Counted from the stretch's first letter, positions 8,160 through 16,364 are shown. The stretch is 64,000 nt of DNA from JADLHS01 sp049840435 (GCA_049840435.1 JASGKY010000042.1:248001-312000), one strand, 5' to 3'. Notes: a model not told the origin generated them from the sequence alone. Numbers and translations: made by a program.

Positions 8160-9293
8160 CTACGCCTTTTGTTTTGCTTTCGCTCTGCCGTAACTCACTT
8201 GCACCGCCTTTCGCTTGGAAGCATCTGCATTTGCTCTGTCCTCCATTGCAAGTATTAGATCAGGCCGGTAATTCAATGGTCGTCGAAGCGTTGCGAGGAC
8301 TTCTTTTGCTATGCGTTCGACCACAGGAACGACGACTGAATTTCCAAACTGTTTGTAAGCTTGGGTATCAGAGACGGGAATCTTGAAATCTTTGGGATAG
8401 CCCATGAGTCTTGCGCATTCGCGTGGCGTGAGGCGGCGTGGATTCTTTCGTGGGCCTTGTGAGATCAAAATCTCAGAACCATCTTTGTAGTAACGTGCGC
8501 TCAAAGTCCGGGTCGTATCTTTGCCCGTAACCAAACCAAATCCAAAACCATTGCCTGCCGCTTTGTGTTTCGCGGCGTAGGCTTGGAGATAATTCCAGAG
8601 GTGATCGGTAAGCGTGTATTTCTCAGGCACATTGTCTTCGAGGATAGATTCAAGCTTAGGCCCTTCCGCCGGGAATTCCGGGAATTCAAACCCACGGCGT
8701 TCTTTGAAGCCGACGAGAAAGATGCGTTCGCGGTGCTGGGGCACGACGCTTCGCGCATCAATGACTTTATAGTAAACGGTGTAACCGAGAACTTCTTTCA
8801 GCGTGTCGTAAATGACCTCAAAGGTGTGACCTTTATCATGACTGCGAAGGTTCTTCACGTTCTCCAACACGAACGCGGCGGGTTGGTGGTGCTTTATGAT
8901 ATCCGCAAGCGTGAAGAAGAGGTTGCCCTGTTCCAAATCCTCGAAGCCGTGCTTTTTGCCGAGGCTCAGTTTCTTGGAGACGCCCGCAATGCTAAAGGGT
9001 TGGCAGGGAAATCCGGCACACAGAACATCGTGCTTGGGGATATCATCGAATTCCACAGAGTGAATGTCGCCCTTCGGGCGCTCGCCGTGATTGGCTTCAT
9101 AGGTAATTTGCGCCTGCTCGTTCCAGTCGGAAGAAAAGACGCATTCACCGCCCGCACGCTCAAAGGCGTAACGAAAACCACCAATGCCACAGAACAGGTC
9201 AATAAATCGAGGTTTGTCGTGAGTTCCGCTTACTCGGTAAGAAGGGGATTCATCCTTCAGGATTGCTGATTTATCAGGGCGACGTTTAGTCAC
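8160..9293 (-). CDS. DNA (cytosine-5-)-methyltransferase
   Basis: A 377-residue modification enzyme with the ordered C5-methylase motifs: I (FIDLFCGIGGF, AdoMet binding), IV (CAGFPCQPFS, catalytic Cys), VI (ENV), VIII (QHRERIFLVGF) and X (QFGNSVVVPVVERI). The target-recognition domain is the stretch around HKAAGNGFGFG-SARYYKDGSE. The start is a GTG overlapping the controller's TGA (GTGA), which implies translational coupling. It protects host DNA from the adjacent MvaI/BcnI-type endonuclease; Vsr downstream repairs the T:G errors its product creates. Confidence 0.95.
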   Translation of the reverse strand: MTKRRPDKSAILKDESPSYRVSGTHDKPRFIDLFCGIGGFRYAFERAGGECVFSSDWNEQAQITYEANHGERPKGDIHSVEFDDIPKHDVLCAGFPCQPFSIAGVSKKLSLGKKHGFEDLEQGNLFFTLADIIKHHQPAAFVLENVKNLRSHDKGHTFEVIYDTLKEVLGYTVYYKVIDARSVVPQHRERIFLVGFKERRGFEFPEFPAEGPKLESILEDNVPEKYTLTDHLWNYLQAYAAKHKAAGNGFGFGLVTGKDTTRTLSARYYKDGSEILISQGPRKNPRRLTPRECARLMGYPKDFKIPVSDTQAYKQFGNSVVVPVVERIAKEVLATLRRPLNYRPDLILAMEDRANADASKRKAVQVSYGRAKAKQKA

Positions 9294-9517
9294 GCTTCCA
9301 CCCCTTTACAGAGTTCCGCTGTGGTCAGACCCAACGCCTTGGCGATTCGGGCGACGTTTTTGATTCCGGGATTGCGCAAGCCGCGTTCGATACCGCTGAT
9401 GTAGGTCTGATCAAGGCCAGCTTTCTCCGCCAAAATTTCCTGGGAAATATCCAAGTGCTCACGCTGCTTGCGCAGGTTCGAGCCAAGTTTCAGGAGCACT
9501 GAGTCACGTTTCGACAT
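9290..9517 (-). CDS. XRE-family controller (C) protein of the R-M system
   Basis: A 75-residue helix-turn-helix protein (MSKRDSVLLKLGSNLRKQRE ... SQEILAEKAGLDQTYISGIE ... GLTTAELCKG). Size, position before the methylase and the operator beside its start fit the C proteins that time endonuclease expression after the system enters a new cell. The start codon at 9517 directly abuts the palindrome GACTCATAGTC (9518-9528). Overlap of its stop with the methylase GTG makes it the first gene of the operon. Confidence 0.9.
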   Translation of the reverse strand: MSKRDSVLLKLGSNLRKQREHLDISQEILAEKAGLDQTYISGIERGLRNPGIKNVARIAKALGLTTAELCKGVEA

Positions 9518-9622
9518 GACTCATAGTCTATAAACCTCGCCGGGAATGTTTATTGCCGATGAGTCATAATCCATTTTTGCTAAAACACCTCCCTAAGGTC
9601 TATGGACTATCAGCCAAGTTGC
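9503..9622 (-). promoter_or_regulatory. Controller operator/promoter region, copy A
   Basis: The segment runs from the first codons of the controller gene through its upstream region. It holds GACTCATAGTC (9518-9528), a GACT-N3-AGTC palindrome like known C-boxes, and a second site GAGTCATAATC (9561-9571) matching it at 9 of 11 bases, 43 bases further upstream. A third block GGACTATCAGCCAAGTTGC ends at 9622. All three blocks are conserved in copy B at 9869-9986 while the bases between them differ, which marks them as the functional parts. Confidence 0.72.
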
Positions 9623-9630
9623 AGGCTGCC

Positions 9631-9822
9631 CCCAGCGCCAGCGGCGCGACATCTTTGTAGAAAAACCCGCCTCCTAAATTATCCAGCCCCGCTAGGGGCG
9701 ACATCGGCGCGCAATCATCCGGCGATGGTAAACTGTGATTCTGGCCATATGCCGCTCCTCACGGAGCTGGGAAATCATTTTGCGTTGGTTCTACAAAGAT
9801 ACCGCCCCTGACGGGGCTGGGA
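9631..9822. repeat. Four copies of a CCAGC-palindrome-CATCTTTGTAGAA repeat
   Basis: The units are at about 9631-9664 (+, diverged), 9683-9704 (+, lacking the 3' tail), 9747-9771 (minus, partial) and 9789-9822 (minus, complete). The full unit is CCAGCCCCG-N3-GGGGCG followed by (A/G)CATCTTTGTAGAA, with a GC-rich palindrome in the middle. Similar 'TTTGTAGAA' repeats are scattered between genes of several environmental phyla. The last copy is joined directly to the truncated second controller gene. Confidence 0.7.
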
Positions 9823-9883
9823 TTTCACGGCGCTTCCGGATATTGAGTCCGAGGGCAGAAAGGGTTTTGTCACGTTTCGACAT
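9791..9883 (-). pseudogene. Truncated second controller (XRE) gene
   Basis: The minus strand from ATG 9883 reads MSKRDKTLSALGLNIRKRRE, paralogous to the N-terminus of the controller at 9290-9517 (MSKRDSVLLKLGSNLRKQRE). Homology stops after about 21 residues, where the sequence runs into a dispersed repeat; the frame then ends at a TAG within the repeat's TTTGTAG. The helix-turn-helix is lost, so no functional regulator is made, although start codon and operator are intact. Confidence 0.75.
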
Positions 9884-9986
9884 GACTCATAGTCTATAAG
9901 TCTTACAAAGAATGTTTATTGCCGATGAGTCACAATCCGTTTTCGCGAAACTGCGGCAAAGGTCCACGGACTATCAGCCAAGTTGC
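9869..9986 (-). promoter_or_regulatory. Controller operator/promoter region, copy B
   Basis: A diverged copy of 9503-9622. The first 31 bases (start codon and GACTCATAGTC palindrome, here 9884-9894), the AATGTTTATTGCCGATG/AGTCA block and the terminal GGACTATCAGCCAAGTTGC (9968-9986) are identical to copy A; the two linkers are not. It heads the truncated controller gene and could still bind the intact C protein as a decoy. Confidence 0.65.
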
Positions 9987-10105
9987 GCAGTGGAAGCGGA
10001 CGGGGCGGCGGGGCGTGACTCCGGGCGGCGGGTTTCTGCGGACTGAAGGCCAAGACCGGAACACCGGAAGTCAAAGGGTCGCCCCGAAACCGGATTTGGT
10101 TGGCC

Positions 10106-10504
10106 TGATCTGCTGGTTCGGCCCTGCTTCCCGGCAGATCGTTCCGCCCGACTGACATTTCGTTCCACCGATTTCCCGGTTTGTTCCACCGGTCGCTCCT
10201 TTCGGTGAACCGATGCGCCGGTTCGGTCCGCCGCTCGGGCAGTTTGTTCCGCCGCCCGGGCGTTCCGGTCCAACTAAATGGCGGGGTGTTCCCCCTTGCC
10301 GCCATTTCGGTCCACCGCTTCATTGCTCAGGTCCACCGACTTGTCGTTTCGGTCCACCTTCCCGGCCTCTCGACCTACCGATTCGTCGCTTCGGTCCACC
10401 GATTTATTGTTCCGGTCCACCGACATGACCTTTCGGTCCGCCGATTTTGTATTTCGGTCCACCGACTTGTCATTCCGGTCCGCCGCTTTCTCATTTTGGT
10501 CCGC
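10106..10504 (-). repeat. Minisatellite: 19 tandem 21-bp units encoding a degenerate VDRNDKS heptad
   Basis: Read on the minus strand from 10504 down to 10106, the sequence divides without gaps into 19 units of 21 bases, most beginning GTGGACCG or GCGGA(A/C)C. In one frame they encode VDRNDKS-like heptads: VDRNTKS, ADRKVMS, VDRNNKS, VDRSDES and so on, highly charged and predicted to be helical. The frame is open from an ATG at 10639 through ten units. It stops at a TAG in unit 11 (minus-strand frame end 10274), and the remaining eight units continue in register beyond it. Unit-to-unit divergence is considerable, so the array is old. A decayed gene for a heptad-repeat protein or a non-coding minisatellite are both possible. 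Confidence 0.8.
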
Positions 10505-10803
10505 CGATGTGTCCTTCCGGGGGCCGGGGCTGGCGATCGGGGAGGGCGCGGCCGCTTCCAGTTTTTCTACACCTGCATATTCATGTGTATGATGTTGGTG
10601 CAAAAATAAGGGGTTTTGCGCCGAAAACCGGGTTGGCACGGCTTAGGCAGGCCAGTTTCCCGTCCGGTCAACGGCGGGGCGTGCTGCGTAAGTGGTTCGG
10701 CACGGGTCGTTGAGAGGTCCGGGCCAGACGTAACTCCCCATCCACAAAAACAACGCCCGGCAGCGGTGTGTACTGCTGTCGGCACAACCAGAAAGAAAAA
10801 CAA

Positions 10804-11424
10804 ATGAGCAAAGTGAAGATCGGTCTGGATGGCTTGTCCGTGCCAGACAAAATCGTGTATGGCGACAAGTTGACGGAGGCGCTCCGCGACAATCCCGCCT
10901 ATCCCGATGGCGCACCGGAGGTGACGGCGCTGGAAACGGCCACGACCACCCTGCGCAACCAGAAGACGGCGGCAGATACGGCCCGGGCCGCCGCCAAGTC
11001 GGCCACCTCGTTGCAGGATGATGCCGCGGCGGCGTTCGACGTGGTGGTCACCAATGTGGCCGGTTACGTGCAGAAGGCCAGCGCCGGCGACAAGGCGAAG
11101 ATCGAGTCCGCCGGTTTCGGCGTCTGCGCGCCACCCGCGCCCCCGAGCATCCTCCCCGCCCCGACGGACGTGCAGGCGGTGGCGAGTGAGTTCGCCGGTT
11201 GCGCGGACTTGAGCTGGCAACTGGACCGGGACGCGCGGTTGTTCCTGATCGAACGCGCCGAGGATGCGGCGGAACTGGTGTTCCGGCAGATCGCCACGGC
11301 GACAAAAAAGTCGGCGACGGTGAACTCGATGGTGAGCCGGAAGAAGTATTGGTTCCGACTCGCGGCCGCCGGTCCGGCGGGCCAAAGCCCGTGGAGCGAA
11401 CCGGTGGCGTTGTTCGCGCCGTGA
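10804..11424 (+). CDS. Fibronectin type III-like protein
   Basis: The ATG at 10804 is preceded by an A/G-rich AGAAAGAAAAA; an upstream in-frame start (10768) is less likely. The protein is 206 residues with no signal peptide. Residues 1-110 (KIGLDGLSVPDKI ... TNVAGYVQKAS) are helical and match a domain seen with FN3 modules in Bacteroidota and Verrucomicrobiota. Residues 120-206 (SILPAPTDVQAVAS ... KKYWFRLAAAGPAGQSPWSE) form a fibronectin type III-like domain. Function unknown; a structural or surface-associated role is possible. Confidence 0.7.
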   Translation: MSKVKIGLDGLSVPDKIVYGDKLTEALRDNPAYPDGAPEVTALETATTTLRNQKTAADTARAAAKSATSLQDDAAAAFDVVVTNVAGYVQKASAGDKAKIESAGFGVCAPPAPPSILPAPTDVQAVASEFAGCADLSWQLDRDARLFLIERAEDAAELVFRQIATATKKSATVNSMVSRKKYWFRLAAAGPAGQSPWSEPVALFAP

Positions 11425-11488
11425 TGAAGTGAAGTTTCTACCGGGCCCTTTCTACCGGTAGCGTTTGGCACGAACCGACAGAGACCCG

Positions 11489-11527
11489 CAGCGGAGCATG
11501 TTTTGTCATGGCATGCTCCGCTGTTTG
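11489..11527. terminator. Hairpin between convergent genes
   Basis: The arms CAGCGGAGCATG (11489-11500) and CATGCTCCGCTG (11512-11523) pair perfectly over 12 bases around an 11-base loop, followed by TTTG on the plus strand. It lies between the ends of the FN3-like gene and the S74-containing gene and may stop transcription from either side. Confidence 0.65.
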
Positions 11528-11555
11528 TTGCCGCGGGCCGCAGGCGCAGCAAGCG

Positions 11556-14500
11556 TCAGTTCTGCCGGGTGAGAAGTTTTTCCAAGCGGTCCAAGCGGGC
11601 CTTCAACTCGGCGTTCTCGGCTTCGAGCTTTTTGCTGCGGGCTTCGAGTTTCTCGTTGAGCCCTTGGATGGCCGCGAGCGCCACGCCATCGGCTTCCAAC
11701 GTGGTGATGCTCTTGTCATCGCCACCGGGATAGAAGGCGGCTTTGAAGTCCTGCGCCATCGGCCCGATGTGCGGGGTGATATTTTCCGCCTCCCACTTGT
11801 AACGCCATTGGGTGATGGGCAGAGCGGAAAGTTTTTCCAGGATTTCCCCGGCATCAATGGCGGCAAAATCTTTCTTGGCGTTGCGATCCGAAACCACGGC
11901 CCACGACGTACCGCCGGCGGCCAGGCTGACGCCGCTGGTTTCGCCTTCGTTGCTGTAGATGGTGGTGCCGCCCGGCGCCTTGAAGAAGACGCGCCCCGTG
12001 CCGCCGTGGGCGCGCATCCAGATGTCACCCGCGCCGCCCCCGCCGGTGGCCACGCCGATCTTGAAACGATAGGAGTCGTTGCCGACGCGGAAGTCGCCTT
12101 CGCTGCCGGTCACATTCCAATTGTTCGCGCCCTGAATCCGCGCGGTGGTGCTGGTGGTAAGCCCGGCCACGGCCAGTGCGGCGCCGTTGGGATTGTTGGT
12201 GTTGATGCCCACGCCGCCGGTGGCACGGAGGAGGAACTGATTGTTCGCGGTGGAAGAAAAGGTGGTGAACTGGTTGTCGGCCCAGACGAAAGCGCCGGTA
12301 TGCTGCGCCCGGGTGTACGTTCCGGCCGCAAAGGTGGCGTCTGCACTCGCGATCGTGGACAGACCCAGCGCCACGGCATTTCCGCCACTGGCCAGACAGT
12401 TGTTGCCGGCGGCCAACGAGTAATTGCCGCTGGCGGAACTGAAATATCCCATGCCGACGGAGCTGAACCCGGCGGCATCGGAGTATCCCACGGCCATGTT
12501 CCCGAATGTGCCCAGCAACAACCGCCGCGCGCCGTCGGTGCGGTCAATGATCTGGAAGCTCCGATTCAATTGCAGGTCAGCGTTGGCCACGCTGCTTTGC
12601 AGCGTCCAGCGATGCGCTCCGGCGTCGCCGGCTTCGAGGCTGATTTCCGCATCCGCACTGTCAGCTTTGACGTGAAGCTTGGTCGCCGGGGTGGCGACGC
12701 CGACGCCGACATTGCCATTGGTGCGAAAGACATTGTTGCCGAGGCGCGACCAAAGTCCGAGGGCCGGATCAAGCTTGGCGGCGGTCACCGCGCCATCCTG
12801 CAGATCGGCGGTGGCAATGGAGTTGTTGCGGACGCCGTCGGCGATCAAGCCCGGCACATACGATTCCAAACTCACCAGATGCACCACGCCGGAATCGGTG
12901 GCGGCGGAATCATCGCGCGTGGAGGCGATCAGAAGACGGTCGCTGCCCAACGCGGCCAACGCGGTGGCGAAGGTATCTTGAACTTGGGGAACGGGGTTCG
13001 TGATCGTGGTAAGCAAGGTGCCGTTGGTGCGAAAGATATAGACCGCTTCAAAATTGGTGACGGTGGAGACGATGCCCGAAGAGGGGGCGGAAATGGCGAC
13101 ACGCCCTTCGCCGAGCGGGACGACTTGCGCGCCAAAAGCGCTTCCGGTCTGTGGAACGGGATTTGTGAACACGGTAAGCACTGCGCCATTGGTGCTGAAC
13201 AGATAGGCGCGCCCGGTTTGCGGGGCTTCCGCGCTGTCGGACATGCCGGCCGTAAGAAAACGGTCGGGCCCGACGGGTGCCACCGAGAGCCCGAAATTGC
13301 TGAACGTCGCCAGCGTCGGGTTCGTGTAGGTGTTGAGCAGGACGCCGTTGGTGTTGAAGAGATAAATCAACCCCACGAATTGGCCGTTCACCTTGGCATT
13401 GGGCGCGCCGATCAGGATGTGGTTGTCATCGAGTACGCCGAAGCAGTATCCGAAGGCTTCATTGTAAACCGGGGCGGGATTGGTATAGGTCCGGAGCAAC
13501 GCGCCATTCGTATTGAACAGATACGCCAGCCCGGAAGCATAGGTGAGCCCGCTGTCCAAGGGCGCACCGATCAAGACCCGATCTTTCCCCAGCGCGGCGA
13601 GACTAGAGCCGAAGTAGTCCCGCCCGCCCAAAGTGTCTTCGCTGACCGGAGCAGGATTGGTGAAGGTGGTCAGCAACGTGCCGTTGGTGTTGAAGAGATA
13701 CACGGCCCCGGCATCGTTGGTCACCACGTTGTCCAGAGGCGCACCGATCAACAGCAGGTCGCCCACGGCGACGAGCGATTGCCCGAACAGATCGGCATAT
13801 TCCGGGGCGTGATTGGTGATGGTTTTCAACAATGTGCCGTTCGTCTGAAACAGATAAACCACGCCGGCACCCGGAATGCCACCTTGGGTGTTTTGCACCC
13901 CGATTGCCACCCGATCCGCGCCGAAGGCAATCGGCCGGCCAAACCCTTCGTACGCCAACTGGCTCGGGTTGGTGATCGTGAGCCAGTTCGCCCAAGCCGC
14001 GGTGGTAAATAATTTGGGCGGCGTCACCGCGTTGTCAGCAATGGGAGCGGTGGTCACGGCCCCGGGCGCAAGTTGCGTCGTCCCCACCGCGCCGGTGGCG
14101 ATCATGGAACTCGTGATCGTGCCAGCGCCGAAGTTCGCGGGGGAAAGCGTGCCGTTGATTCCCGTGGCATTGACGTTCCGGGCAAAGATGGCGTACGGCG
14201 TGGGCGTGAGTTTCTGACGCGGCGCAAGCGTCGTGAACGCGCCGCCGCCATTGGTGCGCACGCCGAGCTCCAGCCACCGATCCGCGCCGGGAAAGAAGCT
14301 GCCGAAATCCAGCGTTACCGTGAACAGACCGTTGGTCACACCTTGGGCCAGTTGCGTCCACGTGCCGCTTTGCTGCGTTCCGGCGGTGGCGGCGTCATAC
14401 AGCGCGAATTGCAGATCATAGTTGCCGGTGGCGGGATTGCTCCCGTCCTGCAACCGGCCCTGATAAGTAAACGCGGTGCCTTGCGCGAACCCAAGGGAGA

Positions 14501-14558
14501 GCGGAAAGCCCGCGACCGCCAGCGACAATGCGAGGATGGATTTCATGGGGAGTTTCAT
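11556..14558 (-). CDS. Exported FG-GAP / trimeric-head / peptidase S74 protein
   Basis: A 1000-residue protein if started at MKLPMKSILAL (14558); the open frame extends upstream to 14894 without coding character. Order of parts: signal peptide (1-26); a domain beginning FTYQGRLQDGSN; about seven FG-GAP-like repeats (each with IGAP and AYLFNTNG, about residues 190-500); a stretch NVGVGVATPATKLHV typical of tail-fibre-like proteins; YadA-head-like repeats (AVGYSDAAGFSSVGMG, LAAGNNCLASG, about 650-720); and a C-terminal S74 intramolecular chaperone (SDRNAKKDFAAIDAGEIL, MAQDFKAAF) ending in a coiled coil. S74 domains trimerise and are usually cut off after folding, so a trimeric surface fibre is the likely product. 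Confidence 0.85.
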   Translation of the reverse strand: MKLPMKSILALSLAVAGFPLSLGFAQGTAFTYQGRLQDGSNPATGNYDLQFALYDAATAGTQQSGTWTQLAQGVTNGLFTVTLDFGSFFPGADRWLELGVRTNGGGAFTTLAPRQKLTPTPYAIFARNVNATGINGTLSPANFGAGTITSSMIATGAVGTTQLAPGAVTTAPIADNAVTPPKLFTTAAWANWLTITNPSQLAYEGFGRPIAFGADRVAIGVQNTQGGIPGAGVVYLFQTNGTLLKTITNHAPEYADLFGQSLVAVGDLLLIGAPLDNVVTNDAGAVYLFNTNGTLLTTFTNPAPVSEDTLGGRDYFGSSLAALGKDRVLIGAPLDSGLTYASGLAYLFNTNGALLRTYTNPAPVYNEAFGYCFGVLDDNHILIGAPNAKVNGQFVGLIYLFNTNGVLLNTYTNPTLATFSNFGLSVAPVGPDRFLTAGMSDSAEAPQTGRAYLFSTNGAVLTVFTNPVPQTGSAFGAQVVPLGEGRVAISAPSSGIVSTVTNFEAVYIFRTNGTLLTTITNPVPQVQDTFATALAALGSDRLLIASTRDDSAATDSGVVHLVSLESYVPGLIADGVRNNSIATADLQDGAVTAAKLDPALGLWSRLGNNVFRTNGNVGVGVATPATKLHVKADSADAEISLEAGDAGAHRWTLQSSVANADLQLNRSFQIIDRTDGARRLLLGTFGNMAVGYSDAAGFSSVGMGYFSSASGNYSLAAGNNCLASGGNAVALGLSTIASADATFAAGTYTRAQHTGAFVWADNQFTTFSSTANNQFLLRATGGVGINTNNPNGAALAVAGLTTSTTARIQGANNWNVTGSEGDFRVGNDSYRFKIGVATGGGGAGDIWMRAHGGTGRVFFKAPGGTTIYSNEGETSGVSLAAGGTSWAVVSDRNAKKDFAAIDAGEILEKLSALPITQWRYKWEAENITPHIGPMAQDFKAAFYPGGDDKSITTLEADGVALAAIQGLNEKLEARSKKLEAENAELKARLDRLEKLLTRQN

Positions 14559-14769
14559 GGGAGTTAGGGGTAGTGAAATTAAACCGCGTAACGATCGCAG
14601 AATCACAGCCGAGGATTCTGATTGCTGATGGTGAAGAACAGTGCCGGTTTTGGGCGGCAGATTCAAGGGTTGAGTCGTCGGAAGTCTTGCGGAGATTGGG
14701 GAATTCGCTGCGGTGTGATTCAGGGGTTTCGCGCGTGGCAGGATTTGTGTAGAATGTCCGTCCGTTGTC

Positions 14770-15249
14770 ATGAACAAACGCACGTTGATCCAGAAGATTG
14801 TCGCTGAGCTCACGAATGAGTTGGGGGTGTATTTCCGCGCCGCGATGAATTCGCGCGCCGAGGCCACGCACGAATCCAGCAAGGCGGATAACAAATACGA
14901 TACGCGCGGCTTGGAGGCGTCCTATCTGGCGCGCGGCCAGTCCAAGCAGGCGGCAGAACTGGAGGCGGCCATCACGGAATTCGAGAAGCTGGAAGCGCGC
15001 AAGTTCGCCGCGGGGGAAGGCATCGCCATCGGTGCACTGGTGGAATTGCAGTTTGACGGGGAGACGTCGTTCTATTTCATCGGCCCGCGCGCGGGCGGCA
15101 CCGAAGTGGTGCAGGACAAAAAGGAAGTTCTGGTCATCACACCACAATCCCCGTTGGGCGCACAGCTCATGGACAAGAAACAGGGCGACAAGCCGGTTCT
15201 CGAAATTGCCGGACGCAAACAGAAGGCGCAGATTTTGTCGGTAGAATAA
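14770..15249 (+). CDS. GreA/GreB-family elongation factor-like protein
   Basis: 159 residues with an N-terminal helical part (MNKRTLIQKIVAELTNELG ... AAMNSRAEATHESSKADNKYDTRG) resembling the antiparallel coiled coil of Gre factors. The C-terminal domain is FKBP-like and contains SPLGAQLMDKKQGDKP, the Gre signature. Such proteins enter the RNA polymerase secondary channel and stimulate cleavage of backtracked RNA. The long divergent coiled coil suggests a Gre paralogue rather than canonical GreA. Divergent from the S74 gene with a 211-base spacer. Confidence 0.8.
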   Translation: MNKRTLIQKIVAELTNELGVYFRAAMNSRAEATHESSKADNKYDTRGLEASYLARGQSKQAAELEAAITEFEKLEARKFAAGEGIAIGALVELQFDGETSFYFIGPRAGGTEVVQDKKEVLVITPQSPLGAQLMDKKQGDKPVLEIAGRKQKAQILSVE

Positions 15250-15303
15250 GTGGTCCGCGGCCAGGCGCATCCACTCCGGGCGCTCCAGAGCCGACGATAT
15301 ACT

Positions 15304-16362
15304 TCAGCCGCCGATGCAACTCATCGAGCGCGACGGAGGAACAAAATCCGGTTCGCCGATGTGATGCCGGGCTTCCTTCTGCCAGACCACCCCGCGTAAC
15401 CACTGATCCACTTCCGCGTCACTCGCGCCGTTGCGGAGCAGCGAACGGAGATCGTGCTCGGTCACGCTGAACAGGCAAGTGCGGACCTTGCCGTCGGCCG
15501 TGAGACGGATGCGATTGCAATGGCCGCAGAACGGCTCGCTCACGGGCGCAATGATGCCGATCTCGCCATGCCCATCCGCATGCGACCAGCGCTTGGAGGT
15601 GGACGAAGGATTGTCGTTGGCGAGTGGGCGCAGCGCGAAGCGCGCTTGCAAGCGGCGGAGAATTTCCGCCCCGGGCACAACCATCTCGCGTTGCCAGGCG
15701 CGGGCGGAATCCAGTGGCATGAATTCGATGAAGCGCAGGCTCACGCCCTCATCGCGTGCGAACGCGACGAGCGTTTCAAGTTCGTGATCGTTGATCTCGC
15801 GGATGACGACGGCGTTCACCTTCACCGGCGCGAAGCCGAGTTCTTTGGCGAGGCGGATGCCTTTAAGCACGGACTCCAACCCATCGCGCCCGGTCATCTT
15901 CTTGAAGTTATCGCGATCGAGTGAATCCAAGCTGAAGCTCACGCGGCGCAGACCAGCATCGCGGAGCGCGCGGGCTTTTTCCGCGAAGAGAAAACCGTTC
16001 GTGGTCATCGCGAGATCTTCAATGCCGGGAATCACCGCGATGCGGGCGACGAGTTTTTCAAGTTCCTGCCGCAGCAACGGTTCGCCGCCGGTGAGCCGGA
16101 TCTTGGTGATGCCGAGCTGGACCGCGAGGCGGATGATGCGTTCCAGTTCCTCGAACGAGAGCAGGTGCGCTTTCGGCACCCATTCCTGCACGATGGGCTT
16201 CGAGTCGGGCATCTGCGCCCAGTGACCGCGATAAAAGTTCTGGGCGGCCTCGGTTTCCGGGAGGCAATAGAGACAGCGGAAATTGCAGCGGTCGGTCAGG
16301 CTCACCCGCAGGTCGCGCAACGTGCGGCCATGCGAATCCACGAGCGAACCGACAGGAGCCAT
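15304..16362 (-). CDS. moaA: GTP 3',8-cyclase, molybdenum cofactor synthesis
   Basis: A 352-residue radical SAM enzyme making (8S)-3',8-cyclo-7,8-dihydroguanosine 5'-triphosphate, the first step of molybdopterin synthesis. N-terminal cluster motif CNFRCLYC (CX3CX2C) follows LRVSLTD; RLTGGEPLLR binds AdoMet; the second cluster is CGHCNRIRLTADGKVRTC. The protein ends in the functional GG tail (SMSCIGG). About 25 residues between the cluster motif and KPIVQEWVPKAHLLSFEE are extra compared with Escherichia coli MoaA. It starts two bases after the coiled-coil gene upstream; no other moa gene is in view. Confidence 0.95.
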   Translation of the reverse strand: MAPVGSLVDSHGRTLRDLRVSLTDRCNFRCLYCLPETEAAQNFYRGHWAQMPDSKPIVQEWVPKAHLLSFEELERIIRLAVQLGITKIRLTGGEPLLRQELEKLVARIAVIPGIEDLAMTTNGFLFAEKARALRDAGLRRVSFSLDSLDRDNFKKMTGRDGLESVLKGIRLAKELGFAPVKVNAVVIREINDHELETLVAFARDEGVSLRFIEFMPLDSARAWQREMVVPGAEILRRLQARFALRPLANDNPSSTSKRWSHADGHGEIGIIAPVSEPFCGHCNRIRLTADGKVRTCLFSVTEHDLRSLLRNGASDAEVDQWLRGVVWQKEARHHIGEPDFVPPSRSMSCIGG

Positions 16363-16364
16363 GC

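Noticed and set aside
10106..10504. CRISPR array
   Set aside because: The units are contiguous 21-base repeats without unique spacers, they diverge unit by unit, and no cas gene is near.
11508..14012. An 834-residue plus-strand open frame opposite the S74 protein gene
   Set aside because: It is exactly antisense to a gene with clear signal peptide, FG-GAP and S74 motifs; its own sequence is Arg/Gly/Ala-rich with no recognisable domain. It is a codon-bias shadow.
11556..14558. Prophage tail-fibre gene, suggested by the S74 domain
   Set aside because: It has a bacterial signal peptide and FG-GAP repeats, and no phage gene is adjacent (neighbours are FN3-like, Gre-like and moaA).
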